A DNA stretch of 64,000 nucleotides from Roseateles noduli (GCA_002205125.1 NIOE01000002.1:496001-560000), one strand, 5' to 3'; positions 1 to 9,007 are shown, counted from the stretch's first letter. Notes: generated by a model from the letters alone, not told the origin. Translations and numbers: made by a program.

Positions 1-353
1 GCGCGGATGCCGTCGGCCACGCCGATCTTGGGCTTGGCCACGAAGTCCACCGCGCCCAGCTCCAGCGCCTTGAGCGTGACCTCGGCGCCGCGCTCGGTCA
101 GCGTCGACACCATCACGACCGGCATCGGCCGCAGGCGCATCAGGCGCTGCAGGAAGTCGAGGCCGTCCATCTTCGGCATCTCGACGTCGAGCGTGATCAC
201 GTCGGGGTTCAGGTTGCGGATCATCTCCCGCGCGGCCAGCGGGTCGCTCGCGGCCCCGATGCACTGCATGTCGGGCTGGCGGTTGATGATCTCGGTCAGG
301 ATGCTCCGCACCAGCGCGGAATCGTCGACGACGACGACGGTGGTCTTGGCCAT
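1..353 (-). CDS. cheB: Chemotaxis response regulator protein-glutamate methylesterase CheB (N-terminal part)
   Basis: Only the first 117 codons are inside the window; the gene runs off the left edge. The visible part is a receiver domain: a DDS acidic pocket near residues 9-11, the phospho-acceptor Asp in [11 protein letters not shown], the conserved Thr/Ser in [14 protein letters not shown] and the Lys in FVAKPK. That last segment is characteristic of CheB receivers. The C-terminal methylesterase domain is outside, so the CheB call rests on receiver sequence and position after cheR and cheD. CheB demethylates or deamidates chemoreceptors when phosphorylated by CheA. It is 116 bases downstream of cheD on the same strand, probably in one operon. 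Confidence 0.88.
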   Translation of the reverse strand, partial: MAKTTVVVVDDSALVRSILTEIINRQPDMQCIGAASDPLAAREMIRNLNPDVITLDVEMPKMDGLDFLQRLMRLRPMPVVMVSTLTERGAEVTLKALELGAVDFVAKPKIGVADGIR

Positions 354-469
354 TTCTTCTACTCCTCGGTACTGCCCGGCATGGCCGGTTCCGGCGCGGC
401 GTCCTTGTTGCCTCGGTGCCGCCCCGATGTGGTCTCAGTGATGCGTCCTTGTCCGCATCCGTCTGCGTG

Positions 470-1141
470 TCAGAACAGGTCGATGGACCCGCCGGTGCTC
501 GCCACCGGTTGCGCCTGCTGTGCCGCGGTCCGGTCCTGCTGCACCAGCGCGTCGGTGTTGGTCGGCGCCAGGCGCTTGACCATCGCCTTGCCGCTCTTGG
601 GCAGGAAGCACACCTTGCGCGGGTAGACGTCCATGACGTCCTTGGACACGATGGGGATGCGTTCCAGCTTCAGGAAGTCGATGACGAAGTTGGTGTTGCG
701 CTCGCCGACGTTGATCGTGTTCATGCCGGCGATCACCGCGCCGCCGCCGAAGATCTTCGCTTCCATGCGGCTCTTGGAGGCGCCGCGCTTCATCATCTCG
801 TTGATCAGCAGTTCCATCGCGAACGAGCCGTAGCGGCCCGAGTCGCCCTGGCCTTCGGGCAGCATGAAGTGGTTCATGCCGCCGATCTGCGCGTGGCGGT
901 CCCACAGGCAGGCGGCGATGCACGAGCCCAGCGTGGTCATGACCAGGATGTCGTCGTTGTCGACGAAGTACTCGCCGGGCAGGACCTTGACCGCGGCGTT
1001 CTTGAAATGCGCTTCGTAGAAGAAGAACGACGCCTCGCCGTTCTTGCGCGTCACCGACTTGAGCTGGGCCACGCGGGCCGCGCCGGCGCTGGCCAGCGCC
1101 GCGCTTTGCTGCATCGCGGAGGAGGCTGAAGGCAGGGTCAT
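470..1141 (-). CDS. cheD: Chemoreceptor glutamine deamidase CheD
   Basis: A 223-residue protein of the CheD family, which deamidates glutamines in methyl-accepting chemotaxis proteins. The family signature is visible: catalytic Cys in TLGSCIAACLWD, His in GGMNHFMLPEG, and the glycine-rich KIFGGGAVIAGM segment. It has about 40 extra N-terminal residues before the core (which begins near YFVDNDD) and a Q/A-rich tail of about 25 residues. It lies between cheR (57 bases upstream) and cheB on the same strand. This order is typical of betaproteobacterial che operons, so co-transcription is likely. Confidence 0.95.
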   Translation of the reverse strand: MTLPSASSAMQQSAALASAGAARVAQLKSVTRKNGEASFFFYEAHFKNAAVKVLPGEYFVDNDDILVMTTLGSCIAACLWDRHAQIGGMNHFMLPEGQGDSGRYGSFAMELLINEMMKRGASKSRMEAKIFGGGAVIAGMNTINVGERNTNFVIDFLKLERIPIVSKDVMDVYPRKVCFLPKSGKAMVKRLAPTNTDALVQQDRTAAQQAQPVASTGGSIDLF

Positions 1142-1198
1142 GGGGTGTCGCTGAATGAGGGTTCTTCGGATCGTCGTGCGGCGGATCGTTCGTGGCGA

Positions 1199-2068
1199 TC
1201 AGCCGACACGCTCGTAGATCGTCTTGCCGCGCAGGCGGAAGAGATCGCGGGAGTCGGTGAAGTTCTCGGAATGCCCGACGAACAGCAGCCCGCCGGGACG
1301 CATCACCTTGTGGATGCGCTCCAGCACCTTGCGCTGCGTCGGGGCGTCGAAATAGATCATGACGTTGCGGCAGAACACGACGTGGAACGGGTCGCCCAGC
1401 GACCACGTGGTGTGCATCAGGTTCAGCGGGCGGAAGTCGATCATCTTGGCCAGCTCGGGGCGCACGCGGATGCGGCCCTCGTTGGCGCCGGTGCCGCGCA
1501 GGAAGAACTGCTTGAGCCGCTGCGGCGACAGGCCGCGCGATTCGGCCGCGTACACGCCCTTGCGGGCGGTGTTCAGCACGTTGGTGTCGATGTCGCTGGA
1601 GACGATCTGCACGCCGCTGCTCGCGCCCAGCGATTCCTGGCAGGTCATGGCGATGGAGTAGGGCTCCTCGCCGGTGGACGCCGCGCAGCACCAGATGCGG
1701 ATCGGCTTGCCGGTCAGCGTCTTGAGGTCGTCGGTGAGCGACAGGAAGTGGTGGTCCTCGCGGAAGAACGAGGTCAGGTTGGTGGTCAGGCAGTTGACGA
1801 ACTCCTGCCACTCCTGGTCGCCCTGAGGGCCGGTGACGCCCTCCAGCCACTGGAGGTAGTCGGCGAAGCTCTTGTAGCCGGTGTCGCGCAGCCGGCGCGA
1901 CAGCCGGCTGTAGACCATCGCATGCTTGCCGTCGTGCAGCGAGATGCCGGCGTGCTGGTAGATCAGCTGGCGGACGCGTTCGAAGTCGGCCTTGCTGAAG
2001 CTGAACTCATGATCGATCGCCTCCACCTGGGGCGGGACCGCGAGCGAAACCGGTTGACCTGGGCGCAT
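1199..2068 (-). CDS. cheR: Chemotaxis protein methyltransferase CheR
   Basis: A 289-residue SAM-dependent methyltransferase that methylates chemoreceptor glutamates and opposes CheB. The N-terminal helical CheR_N domain (about residues 22-85) is followed by the Rossmann-type catalytic domain. The SAM-binding motif is CAASTGEEPYSIAM, followed by the acidic strand-end SSDIDTNVL, then FCRNVMIYFD and the C-terminal GGLLFVGHSENF motif. The length is normal. The start is ATG. It is the first gene of the minus-strand che block seen here, and its upstream region (2069-2239) is shared with the divergent diguanylate cyclase gene. Confidence 0.96.
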   Translation of the reverse strand: MRPGQPVSLAVPPQVEAIDHEFSFSKADFERVRQLIYQHAGISLHDGKHAMVYSRLSRRLRDTGYKSFADYLQWLEGVTGPQGDQEWQEFVNCLTTNLTSFFREDHHFLSLTDDLKTLTGKPIRIWCCAASTGEEPYSIAMTCQESLGASSGVQIVSSDIDTNVLNTARKGVYAAESRGLSPQRLKQFFLRGTGANEGRIRVRPELAKMIDFRPLNLMHTTWSLGDPFHVVFCRNVMIYFDAPTQRKVLERIHKVMRPGGLLFVGHSENFTDSRDLFRLRGKTIYERVG

Positions 2069-2239
2069 GGGGCTGTTTGGTTTTATTCGAGGATGAGATG
2101 CCGTAGCACCGGGTGATCGCCATTGTCGACAATAGCTAGTTTGAGTGGGTTTGGTCCATTTGATGTGTGAAAGAGGTGGGGGGAACCCCTCTTTTCTGCG
2201 CGCTCATTTGGGGGGGAAGCCGCTAGACTGCCCTCGAAA

Positions 2240-2974
2240 TTGCCTGAATCGACCTTGGACGCTCCGCAAAGTCTCATAGCAGCCCACAAGCTGCGCCTGG
2301 AACTGGCCCTGCAGCTGCTGCAACAGGCCGGCGCCATGCTGCCCGACGCCGAACCGTATTCGGAGCTGTGGCTGCAGGGCATCCTCGACGCCTTGTGCGA
2401 TCTCTCCAGCAAGGACGCGTTGACCGGCCTGGTCAACCGCCGCAGCTTCGAGATGGCGCTGGCGCGCGAGGTCGACCGCGTGGCGCGCTCCGGGGAACCG
2501 GCGCTGCTGCTGATGCTGGACATCGATCACTTCAAGGCGGTCAACGACCAGCACGGCCACGCGGCCGGCGACCTGGTGATCCGCGCGGTCGCCCAGGCGA
2601 TCGCGCAGACGGTGCGGCCGATGGACACGGTGGCGCGGATAGGCGGCGAGGAATTCGCCATCATCCTGCCCAACTGTCCGACCTCGTTCGGGGTGACGGT
2701 CGCGGAACGCATCCGGCAGCGGGTGCAGGCCCTGGCGATCAGCGCCGGTGCCGGGCACGCGCCGCTGACCTGCACGATTAGCATCGGCGGGGCGTTCGCG
2801 CCCCAGTGGGTGCGGTCGTCGACATTGATCTGGACGGAAAGGGCGGATCGTCAGCTTTACCGTGCCAAGGCCGAAGGCCGCAACCGTGCCTGCCTCGAGA
2901 GCCACGTGGACTCGCTGGTGAGCGCCGAGGAAAAGGGCATGTTGTTCGCCGTAACGCAACAGGATAGTGAATGA
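2240..2974 (+). CDS. Diguanylate cyclase (GGDEF domain)
   Basis: A 244-residue GGDEF protein that should make c-di-GMP from two GTP. The GGDEF domain spans about residues 55-215. DALTGLVNRRSF opens it, the metal-binding LMLDIDHFKAVND follows, and the active site is an intact GGEEF in ARIGGEEFAIILPN. An RPMD tetrad five residues before GGEEF fits the RxxD inhibitory I-site, so product inhibition is likely. The first 50 residues are helical with no recognisable sensor. The longest frame begins with TTG at 2240; an ATG at 2337 would give a shorter protein, so the start is uncertain. Its stop overlaps the next gene's ATG by four bases, implying translational coupling. Confidence 0.9.
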   Translation: MPESTLDAPQSLIAAHKLRLELALQLLQQAGAMLPDAEPYSELWLQGILDALCDLSSKDALTGLVNRRSFEMALAREVDRVARSGEPALLLMLDIDHFKAVNDQHGHAAGDLVIRAVAQAIAQTVRPMDTVARIGGEEFAIILPNCPTSFGVTVAERIRQRVQALAISAGAGHAPLTCTISIGGAFAPQWVRSSTLIWTERADRQLYRAKAEGRNRACLESHVDSLVSAEEKGMLFAVTQQDSE

Positions 2975-3783
2975 GCAATACAACAGCTCCTGCTGCACCC
3001 CATGCCCGCGGAGGCGCTCGCACCTTGGCCGTCACGAGCGGCAAGGGCGGCGTGGGCAAGACCTTCGTCACCGCCAACCTGGCGGCGGCCCTGGCCGCGC
3101 GCGGCGAGCGCGTGCTGGTGCTGGATGCCGACCTCGGCCTGGCCAACCTGGACGTGGTGCTGAACCTGCACCCCAAGCTCACGCTGCACGACGTCTTCAC
3201 CGAACGCTGCACCCTGGACCAGGCCATCCTGCCCGCGCCGGGCGGCTTCCACGTGCTGCTGGCGGGCTCGGGCATGGTCGAGTACTCGCGGCTGACGCCC
3301 GACGTGCGCGACAAGCTGCTGCACATCCTGGAGGTGGTGCGGCCGCGCTTCGACTACGTGCTGCTGGACACCGGTGCCGGCATCTCGGACGTGGTGCTGT
3401 TCTCGGTGTCGATGGCGCACGACGTGCTCGTCGTCGCGACGCCGGAACCCACCTCGCTGACGGACGCGTACGCCACGATCAAGGTGCTCGCGACACAGCA
3501 GGAGCGCCGCCTGGTGCGCCTGGTGGTGAACCAGGCCAACCGGCCCGGCGAAGGCAAGCTGATCTGCGGCCAGCTGCAGCAGGTGCTGCAGCGTTTCGTC
3601 GGCCCGACGCCGGGCCAGACCTTCAAGCTGGAACTGCTGGGCGAGGTCAAGAACGACCCGATGGTCCGGCAGGCCGTGCTCAAGCGGCAGCTGCTGCTGG
3701 AACACTACCCCGGCTGCGACGCGGCGCAGGGGATACGCGGGCTCGCGACCAAGGTGCTGGAATACTCCGCCGGACACGCTTGA
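2971..3783 (+). CDS. MinD/ParA-family ATPase, FlhG (FleN)-like
   Basis: A 270-residue P-loop ATPase of the MinD/ParA superfamily. The deviant Walker A SGKGGVGKT with its signature lysine lies near residues 24-32, followed by VLDADLGLANLDVVL and the Walker B-like YVLLDTGAGISD. The sequence resembles FlhG/FleN/YlxH, which sets flagellar number and placement, more than MinD, and no amphipathic MinD tail is evident. It is translationally coupled (ATGA) to the upstream diguanylate cyclase and sits opposite chemotaxis genes, which suits a role in motility or cell polarity. No flhF is adjacent, so the exact role is inferred. Confidence 0.85.
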   Translation: MSNTTAPAAPHARGGARTLAVTSGKGGVGKTFVTANLAAALAARGERVLVLDADLGLANLDVVLNLHPKLTLHDVFTERCTLDQAILPAPGGFHVLLAGSGMVEYSRLTPDVRDKLLHILEVVRPRFDYVLLDTGAGISDVVLFSVSMAHDVLVVATPEPTSLTDAYATIKVLATQQERRLVRLVVNQANRPGEGKLICGQLQQVLQRFVGPTPGQTFKLELLGEVKNDPMVRQAVLKRQLLLEHYPGCDAAQGIRGLATKVLEYSAGHA

Positions 3784-3835
3784 TACCCCCCGTTTCCCGT
3801 TCCTCGATGCGCTTGGCGCGTTCCCCGTTTCCCCG

Positions 3836-4261
3836 ATGACTGATTCCACCGAGACCGGTGCCGACGGCACGCCCGAGGCCGCCGCGCCCGCTACCCCTTT
3901 CGAGTGGGCCGGCGGCGAGGACGCGGTCCGTCGCCTCGTCGACCGCTTCTACGACCTGATGGACCTGGAGCCGCGCTTCGCGCAGCTGCGGGCCATCCAC
4001 CCGACGACGCTGGACGGCTCGCGGGACAAGCTGTTCTGGTTCCTGTGCGGCTGGCTGGGCGGTCCCGACCACTTCGTCGAGCGCTTCGGCCATCCGCGCC
4101 TGCGCGCCCGCCACATGCCCTATCGCATCGGCATCGCCGAGCGCGACCAGTGGATGTCGGCGATGACGCAGGCGATGGCCGAGTGCGAGCTCGACGTCGA
4201 GCTGCAGCGGCGCCTGGCCGCCTCGTTCGCCAACACGGCGGACTGGATGCGGAACGTCTGA
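3836..4261 (+). CDS. Group II truncated haemoglobin
   Basis: A 141-residue globin of the truncated group II (trHbO) family. After a 20-residue Ala/Pro-rich leader the globin fold runs to the C-terminus. The proximal histidine is in RHMPYRIG, the conserved tryptophan in ERDQWMSAM, and the CD-region aromatic cluster in KLFWFLCGWLGGPDHF. These proteins bind O2 and NO and are linked to oxygen or nitrosative stress handling. It is 52 bases after the FlhG-like gene on the same strand. It faces the convergent glycosidase gene with only 13 bases between them and no obvious terminator. Confidence 0.92.
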   Translation: MTDSTETGADGTPEAAAPATPFEWAGGEDAVRRLVDRFYDLMDLEPRFAQLRAIHPTTLDGSRDKLFWFLCGWLGGPDHFVERFGHPRLRARHMPYRIGIAERDQWMSAMTQAMAECELDVELQRRLAASFANTADWMRNV

Positions 4262-4274
4262 GCGACGTCGCGCC

Positions 4275-5930
4275 TCAGCGCGCGGCCGTGATCAGATCGA
4301 ACTGTTCCCACGGGCCGATGGCCGCCCGGTTCGCGATCAGCGACGCGGCGCCGGCGTTCTCCGCCGTCACGTACCGGTTGTTGGCGAGCGACTGCAGCGT
4401 CACCGAGCCATTCGCGTTGCGGATCAGCTTGAACGACTCCCACGGCCCGATCGCGGTCCGGTTGGCGATCAGCGCGGAGCCGCCACCGTTCTCGGCGCAG
4501 ACCAGCTTGCCGTTCGCCCGCGCGCGCAGCGCGATGTTGCCGCTGCCGGCGTCCAGCAGCTCGAACTGCTCCCAGCCGCCGATGGCGTCGCGGTTGGCGA
4601 TCAGCGGTGCGCCGCCGGCGTTCTCTGCGGTCACGTAGCGGTTGTTCACGCGAGCGCGCAGGGTCACCACCTGGGCGTTGGGCGGCGTCGTGCCGACCAC
4701 GGGCTGCGTCGGGCGGGTGGGCGTCAGCGGCAGCTGGCCCTTGAGCATGCGGCCGCCGTCGTTGGTCAGGCGCAGGTAGTAGTCCGACGAGCAGGCCGTG
4801 CCGTCCTCGTCCAGCGCCAGGATGCCCGAGCCGGTGGGCACGAAGGCTGCGGTCTCGGCGGTCTTGGCGATCTGGTTGCCCTCGTTGTACTCGTCGAACA
4901 TCGAGATGTAGAGGCCCTGCGAGCCCAGGCGGACCATGTTGTAGAACTGGCGCCACATGAAGTCGCCGTGCGCGCGCTGGCGCGCGCTCACGTCGCCGGG
5001 CAGCACGCAGGGCTGGTAGTCGATGCCGCGGGCGTTGCAGTCGGCCTGGTCGCCGAGGTTGACGTTCTGGTAGAACCAGTCGGACCCGGCCGCGTCGCCG
5101 ATGCGGCCGACCATCCAGGGCGAGATCATGTTGAACGCGTGATAGACGTCCAGGTAGCCGGTGCGCGAATCGTTCTTGCCTTCGCGCCAGTAGGTGGGCA
5201 CGCCGCCCATCACGTAGCAGCCCTGGCTCTTGAACCAGTTGATGACGTCCAGGCAGGCGGCGGCGGACCAGGGATGGTTGTCGTCGTTGAAGCCGAAGCC
5301 CCAGATGCCGACGACCGGCTTGCCGTTCTGTCGCGCATAGGCCGAGGACGACACCAGCGCCGACATCTTGTTCAGCCAGTCCGCCTTGATCTCGGGCTGC
5401 ATGTTGCGCCAGCCGCTGACGTCGTACATGACGTAGAACTTGCGGCCGTAGGACTCGGCGGCGCTGCGCACCTTCCCGGCCATCGCGTCGCGGGTCGCGC
5501 CTTCGCCGCCGTTGGGGTTGAAGCGCTGCAACGCGGCGGTGTCGCAACCGTTCTGCTGCATCCAGCGGAAGTGGGTGTCGACGGTGGACTGGTCGTAGGA
5601 CGAGAACAGCGTCGCCGGTCCGCCGTTGCCCAGGCGGGAGAAGGCCGTGGCGTAGCCGGCGGCGTACTCGCGCATGTCGGGCCACGAGACGATCGCGCGG
5701 TTGGTCGGGGAGGGCGTGCGGCTCCAGTCCTGCGCCCAGTGCCACCAGCCGTTGATCGGCGCGTTGTCCCCCGCGCAGGCGAACCAGCCCTGGTAGCCCA
5801 CGGTGATCTTGCCGACCACGTCGCCCACCGGACTGGCCGCGACGGCGTTCGACAAGGGCAGGGTGGACGCGGCGGCGGCGCCGGCAGCGGCGGCAGCGCT
5901 GCCGAGGAAGGTACGACGGGACAAGGTCAC
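4275..5930 (-). CDS. Tat-exported glycoside-hydrolase-like protein (GH71/GH99-like) with C-terminal fascin-like beta-trefoil
   Basis: A 551-residue secreted protein. I chose the GTG at 5930 because it has GGAG eight bases upstream and gives an immediate twin-arginine signal (SRRTFLGS, then an Ala-rich stretch). The body (about residues 35-410) resembles the GH71/GH99-like clade, with GYQGWFACAGD, NGWWHWAQDW, a FMWRQFYNMV segment and MFDEYNEGNQ near the likely active site. Residues about 420-551 are three repeats of about 45 residues with the core NNRYVTAENAG and IANRxAIGxWExF, like a fascin or ricin-type trefoil that would bind sugar. It is 100 bases downstream of the sensor kinase on the same strand. 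Substrate unknown. Confidence 0.75.
   Translation of the reverse strand: MTLSRRTFLGSAAAAAGAAAASTLPLSNAVAASPVGDVVGKITVGYQGWFACAGDNAPINGWWHWAQDWSRTPSPTNRAIVSWPDMREYAAGYATAFSRLGNGGPATLFSSYDQSTVDTHFRWMQQNGCDTAALQRFNPNGGEGATRDAMAGKVRSAAESYGRKFYVMYDVSGWRNMQPEIKADWLNKMSALVSSSAYARQNGKPVVGIWGFGFNDDNHPWSAAACLDVINWFKSQGCYVMGGVPTYWREGKNDSRTGYLDVYHAFNMISPWMVGRIGDAAGSDWFYQNVNLGDQADCNARGIDYQPCVLPGDVSARQRAHGDFMWRQFYNMVRLGSQGLYISMFDEYNEGNQIAKTAETAAFVPTGSGILALDEDGTACSSDYYLRLTNDGGRMLKGQLPLTPTRPTQPVVGTTPPNAQVVTLRARVNNRYVTAENAGGAPLIANRDAIGGWEQFELLDAGSGNIALRARANGKLVCAENGGGSALIANRTAIGPWESFKLIRNANGSVTLQSLANNRYVTAENAGAASLIANRAAIGPWEQFDLITAAR
4278..4670 (-). repeat. Three in-frame repeats of about 45 codons (beta-trefoil)
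   Basis: The 3-prime end of the glycosidase-like gene encodes three consecutive copies of one unit. The copies read NNRYVTAENAGGAPLIANR, NGKLVCAENGGGSALIANR and NNRYVTAENAGAASLIANR, each followed by a conserved AIGxWExF. Three such copies are what one beta-trefoil fold requires. Confidence 0.8.
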
Positions 5931-6030
5931 GAGGAGTCTCCAACTGCGACACCGCGAGGGGGCGTCAAGGTGGAGGGCACTGTAGGCACGCGCTCCCGGA
6001 GCGCTTGTGTCGAGGTGCGTCGATCGGTGA

Positions 6031-8094
6031 CTAGGTGGTGTGACCGATCTGCGGCGACGGCGACGTCGACGACCCCAACGGCAGCCAGAGTCTGAAGCGC
6101 GTGCCCTGCGCGCCGGACTGCCAGTCCACGCGTGCGCCGATCGCCGCCGCACGGCGCTGCTGGTTCTGCAGGCCGCGTCCGCCGCCGCGGGCCAGCGTGG
6201 CTGCCACGTCGAAGCCCTGGCCGTTGTCGACGATCTCGACGCACACGCCGTCGTCCTGGGTCGAGGTGCTCAGGCAGATCTCCGACGCCCGTGTGTGGCG
6301 CAGCACGTTGGCGATGCTCTCCTGGACGATGCGCATGATGTGCAGCGCGCTGGACGGTTCCAGCCACGGCAGCTGCGGCACTTCGCGCACCTCCCAGCGC
6401 AAGGCGACTCCGCTGCCTTCGAGTCGCGGCTCCAGACGGAACCGCAGGGTGGCGAGCAGCAGCAGGAGGTCGGCCTCGACCGGCTCCATCGAATCGATGG
6501 TCAGCTTCAGGTCGTCGAGGCAGCCCTGCAGTACGCGCGCCACGTCGCGCTCGGGCAGCGCGCCGCGCTCGGCGCTGCGGATCGCGCCGATCAGCGCCGC
6601 GCCCAGACCGTCGTGCATGTCCTGCATCAGGCGCTGGCGTTCGTCGCTCACGGCTTGCTGTCGCTCGATCTCGCGCAGGCGGCGGTGGCTCTCGTCGAGC
6701 TCGGCCTCGCGCGCTGCCAGCCGCTCCGCCAAGCTGGCGTTGAGGTCTTCGACGGTCGCGATCGCCTGCACATAGCGGCGGTACATCAGCAGGCCGAAGA
6801 CCGTCAGCGCCACCGCGTTGGCGTAGGCGCCGAGGTACCAGCCCTCGGGACTCACGACGTTGTTCTGCAGCGCCCAGTCCGACATGCCCAGCAGCACGCA
6901 CGCGCCGATGCCCGCGGCCACGAGGCGGCCTTCGCGGGAGCTCTTCCACGCGGCGCGCGCGCCCGCGGTGCCGACCACGATGCCCATGCCGGCCACGACG
7001 AGGTAGAGCAGCGGCGTCACGCGCGGCGTGTTGGGCAGCAGGCCGGGCAGCGGCAGCGTCGCGATGCCGACCAGCACCGTCACCGTCACCAGCGCGCGCG
7101 TCATGCCGCGCATCGGCTGGCCGTGCAGCGAGCGCAGGAAGAAGTGGACGACGGTCACCAGCCAGAACAGCGAGTTGACGGTGAGCCAGGCGAAGGCGTC
7201 GTTGGCGATCGGGAGCGAGACGTAGAAATGCAGCCCGCGCAGGTAGGACGTCGCCGCGAGGTTGAAGAACAGCAGGTAGCCGGTCTCATGTGGGCGGCGG
7301 ATCCAGACGAACAGTGCGAACACGCCGATCGCCGCGAAGCCCGCGCCGAGGATCGCCGGCAGCTCCAGCTGCAGCCAGGCGCGCAGGTGATAACGAGCCC
7401 GCAGCGCGTCGACCGGTCCCAGCCACAGGCTGGAGACCGCTACCTGGCTGCGGCTGGTGTGTTCCAGGCGGATCAGGAACTCGCGCACCGGATGGCCGTC
7501 CTCGGGCGGCTCCAGCGACACCCACAGCGGCGTGCGGGTGCTGTTCCACAACGGACCCTGTTCCTGGGCGCGATGGACGAGGTGGCCGTCGGCGTAGACG
7601 GCGATGGTGCCGTCGGTCTTGATGCGCGCGCCGTAGAGGCCCAGTTGGCCCGCCAGCAGACCGCGCGCATGACCTGGCACGGACGGCACGCGCACGCGGA
7701 GCCAGGTCGTGCGCACGGCCGCGTCGCCTTCGCGCGCGGCCTCGGCCTGGCTCAGCAACGCGATCGGCAAGGCGAGCGGGAGCGTCACCGGATGCCAGTC
7801 CTGCGGCAGGGCGTCGGCGTCCTGCGTCGCCGGCGGCGTGACGCGGCCGGCGCGTTCGGAGACCTGCCAGTCGGCTTCCGTCAGATGCAGCGCGGGGCTG
7901 AAGGCGCGGTCGACGAAGGCGCTGAGCGCCACCGCAGTGACCACCGCCGCCAGCACCAATGACACGAGCAGTACCAGCCAGGCGATCGGGGATGGCCGTG
8001 GGGAAGCGCGTAGAGAAACGCTGGGAGAGGCGTTTGAAGAAGCGCTTGAGGAATCGCTTGGGGGTGGGCGGGGCGGCGTCACTCCGGCAGCCAT
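6031..8094 (-). CDS. Membrane sensor histidine kinase, 7TMR-DISM type with HisKA_3
   Basis: A 687-residue sensor kinase paired with the overlapping NarL-type regulator. One N-terminal transmembrane helix (about residues 36-58) precedes a periplasmic domain of about 180 residues (WLRVRVPS, YADGHLVHRAQ). A block of seven predicted helices (about 230-430) follows, as in 7TMR-DISM receptors. A coiled coil leads to HisKA_3 with the phospho-acceptor His in LMQDMHDGLGAALI. The HATPase domain has IVQESIANVLRHT (N box), EIVDNGQGFD (G1) and a GGGRGLQNQ G2 box. The start ATG at 8094 overlaps the regulator's stop by 16 bases. The ligand is unknown; control of the divergent two-partner secretion operon is inferred from position. 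Confidence 0.87.
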   Translation of the reverse strand: MAAGVTPPRPPPSDSSSASSNASPSVSLRASPRPSPIAWLVLLVSLVLAAVVTAVALSAFVDRAFSPALHLTEADWQVSERAGRVTPPATQDADALPQDWHPVTLPLALPIALLSQAEAAREGDAAVRTTWLRVRVPSVPGHARGLLAGQLGLYGARIKTDGTIAVYADGHLVHRAQEQGPLWNSTRTPLWVSLEPPEDGHPVREFLIRLEHTSRSQVAVSSLWLGPVDALRARYHLRAWLQLELPAILGAGFAAIGVFALFVWIRRPHETGYLLFFNLAATSYLRGLHFYVSLPIANDAFAWLTVNSLFWLVTVVHFFLRSLHGQPMRGMTRALVTVTVLVGIATLPLPGLLPNTPRVTPLLYLVVAGMGIVVGTAGARAAWKSSREGRLVAAGIGACVLLGMSDWALQNNVVSPEGWYLGAYANAVALTVFGLLMYRRYVQAIATVEDLNASLAERLAAREAELDESHRRLREIERQQAVSDERQRLMQDMHDGLGAALIGAIRSAERGALPERDVARVLQGCLDDLKLTIDSMEPVEADLLLLLATLRFRLEPRLEGSGVALRWEVREVPQLPWLEPSSALHIMRIVQESIANVLRHTRASEICLSTSTQDDGVCVEIVDNGQGFDVAATLARGGGRGLQNQQRRAAAIGARVDWQSGAQGTRFRLWLPLGSSTSPSPQIGHTT

Positions 8095-8729
8095 CCCTGC
8101 GAGCGCGCCTCGAAGATCGCCTCGGCCTTGGAGCTGACCTTCAGCTTGCCGTAGATGCGGCGCACGAAGCTGCGCACGGTGAACGGCGACAGGGTCATGA
8201 GGTCCGCGATCTCGGCGGTCGAGAAGCCTTTGGTGATCAGCGCGAGGACCTCGTTCTCGCGCGCGGACAGCGGCGAGGCTTCGGCCGGCACGGCGCGCGC
8301 GGCGTCCTGGCGGAAGCGCGACAGCACCTTCCTGGCGATGATGGGACTGATCGGGCTGCCGCCGGCGGCCAGGCTGCGGATCTCCTCGACGATGCGCGCC
8401 GGGGCGCTGTCCTTGAGCAGGTAGCCCGAGGCGCCGGCCTCGATCGAGCGGATCACGTGGGTCTCGTCGCCGAAGTTCGTGCTGACCATGATGTGGCAGG
8501 CGGGCCAGTCGCGCGCGGCGGCGCGGATGACGTCGATGCCGGAGCCGTCGGGCAGCCCCAGGTCCACCAGCAGCACGTCGGCGGGCGGGCCGGCGAGCAG
8601 CGCCAGGCCTTCGGCGCGTGTGACCGCGCGACCCGCCAGGCGCATGCCGGGCGAGTCCTCGACGACGCGGCAGAGGGCGTCGCCGAAGCCCGGATCGTCC
8701 TCGACCAGGATCACGTGGATGAGCGTCAT
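8079..8729 (-). CDS. NarL/FixJ-family response regulator
   Basis: A 216-residue two-domain regulator. The receiver occupies residues 1-120, with the acidic pair in LVEDDPGF, the phospho-acceptor Asp in DVLLVDLGLPDGSG and the Lys in GYLLKDSAP. A LuxR-type helix-turn-helix follows at about 150-210 (LSARENEVLALITKGFSTAE, then TVRSFVRRIYGKLKV). I start at the ATG at 8729 (MTLIHVILVEDDPG), where receivers normally begin; longer in-frame extension exists but looks non-coding. It is the first gene of the regulator-kinase unit and is divergent from tpsB, whose promoter region it shares (8730-9007). Confidence 0.9.
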   Translation of the reverse strand: MTLIHVILVEDDPGFGDALCRVVEDSPGMRLAGRAVTRAEGLALLAGPPADVLLVDLGLPDGSGIDVIRAAARDWPACHIMVSTNFGDETHVIRSIEAGASGYLLKDSAPARIVEEIRSLAAGGSPISPIIARKVLSRFRQDAARAVPAEASPLSARENEVLALITKGFSTAEIADLMTLSPFTVRSFVRRIYGKLKVSSKAEAIFEARSQGWLPE

Positions 8730-9007
8730 GAACGCATCGTACGGAGAGCCGGCGGCGTCGGTGCCCGGAAGTGCAGAGGCGGGTGCTGTGGCGTGTGCGG
8801 TTTGCATCGGATGGCGATTGTCTGGCGCCCGCGGGGTGGCCGTGTAGTCCGTTCGTTCTACGCCTCGTGGGAGGGCCCCCGCCTACGATCGCGCCGCTGC
8901 CACGACAGCCTCCACGAAGTCTCCCCGCGAGCCTCCACGAGAGAAGAACAACGAACAAGCACCACGAGGGATCGTCTGCGCACGCGGGCGGTTCGAGGGA
9001 ATCCCGC

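Noticed and set aside
5931-6152. A longer N-terminus for the glycosidase-like protein
   Set aside because: It would place about 74 unlike residues before an obvious twin-arginine signal; the GTG at 5930 with its ribosome site explains the start.
8738-9007. Upstream in-frame extensions of tpsB and of the response regulator
   Set aside because: The extra residues are Arg/Pro-rich without similarity to either family, and the internal ATG codons give a clean signal peptide and receiver start.
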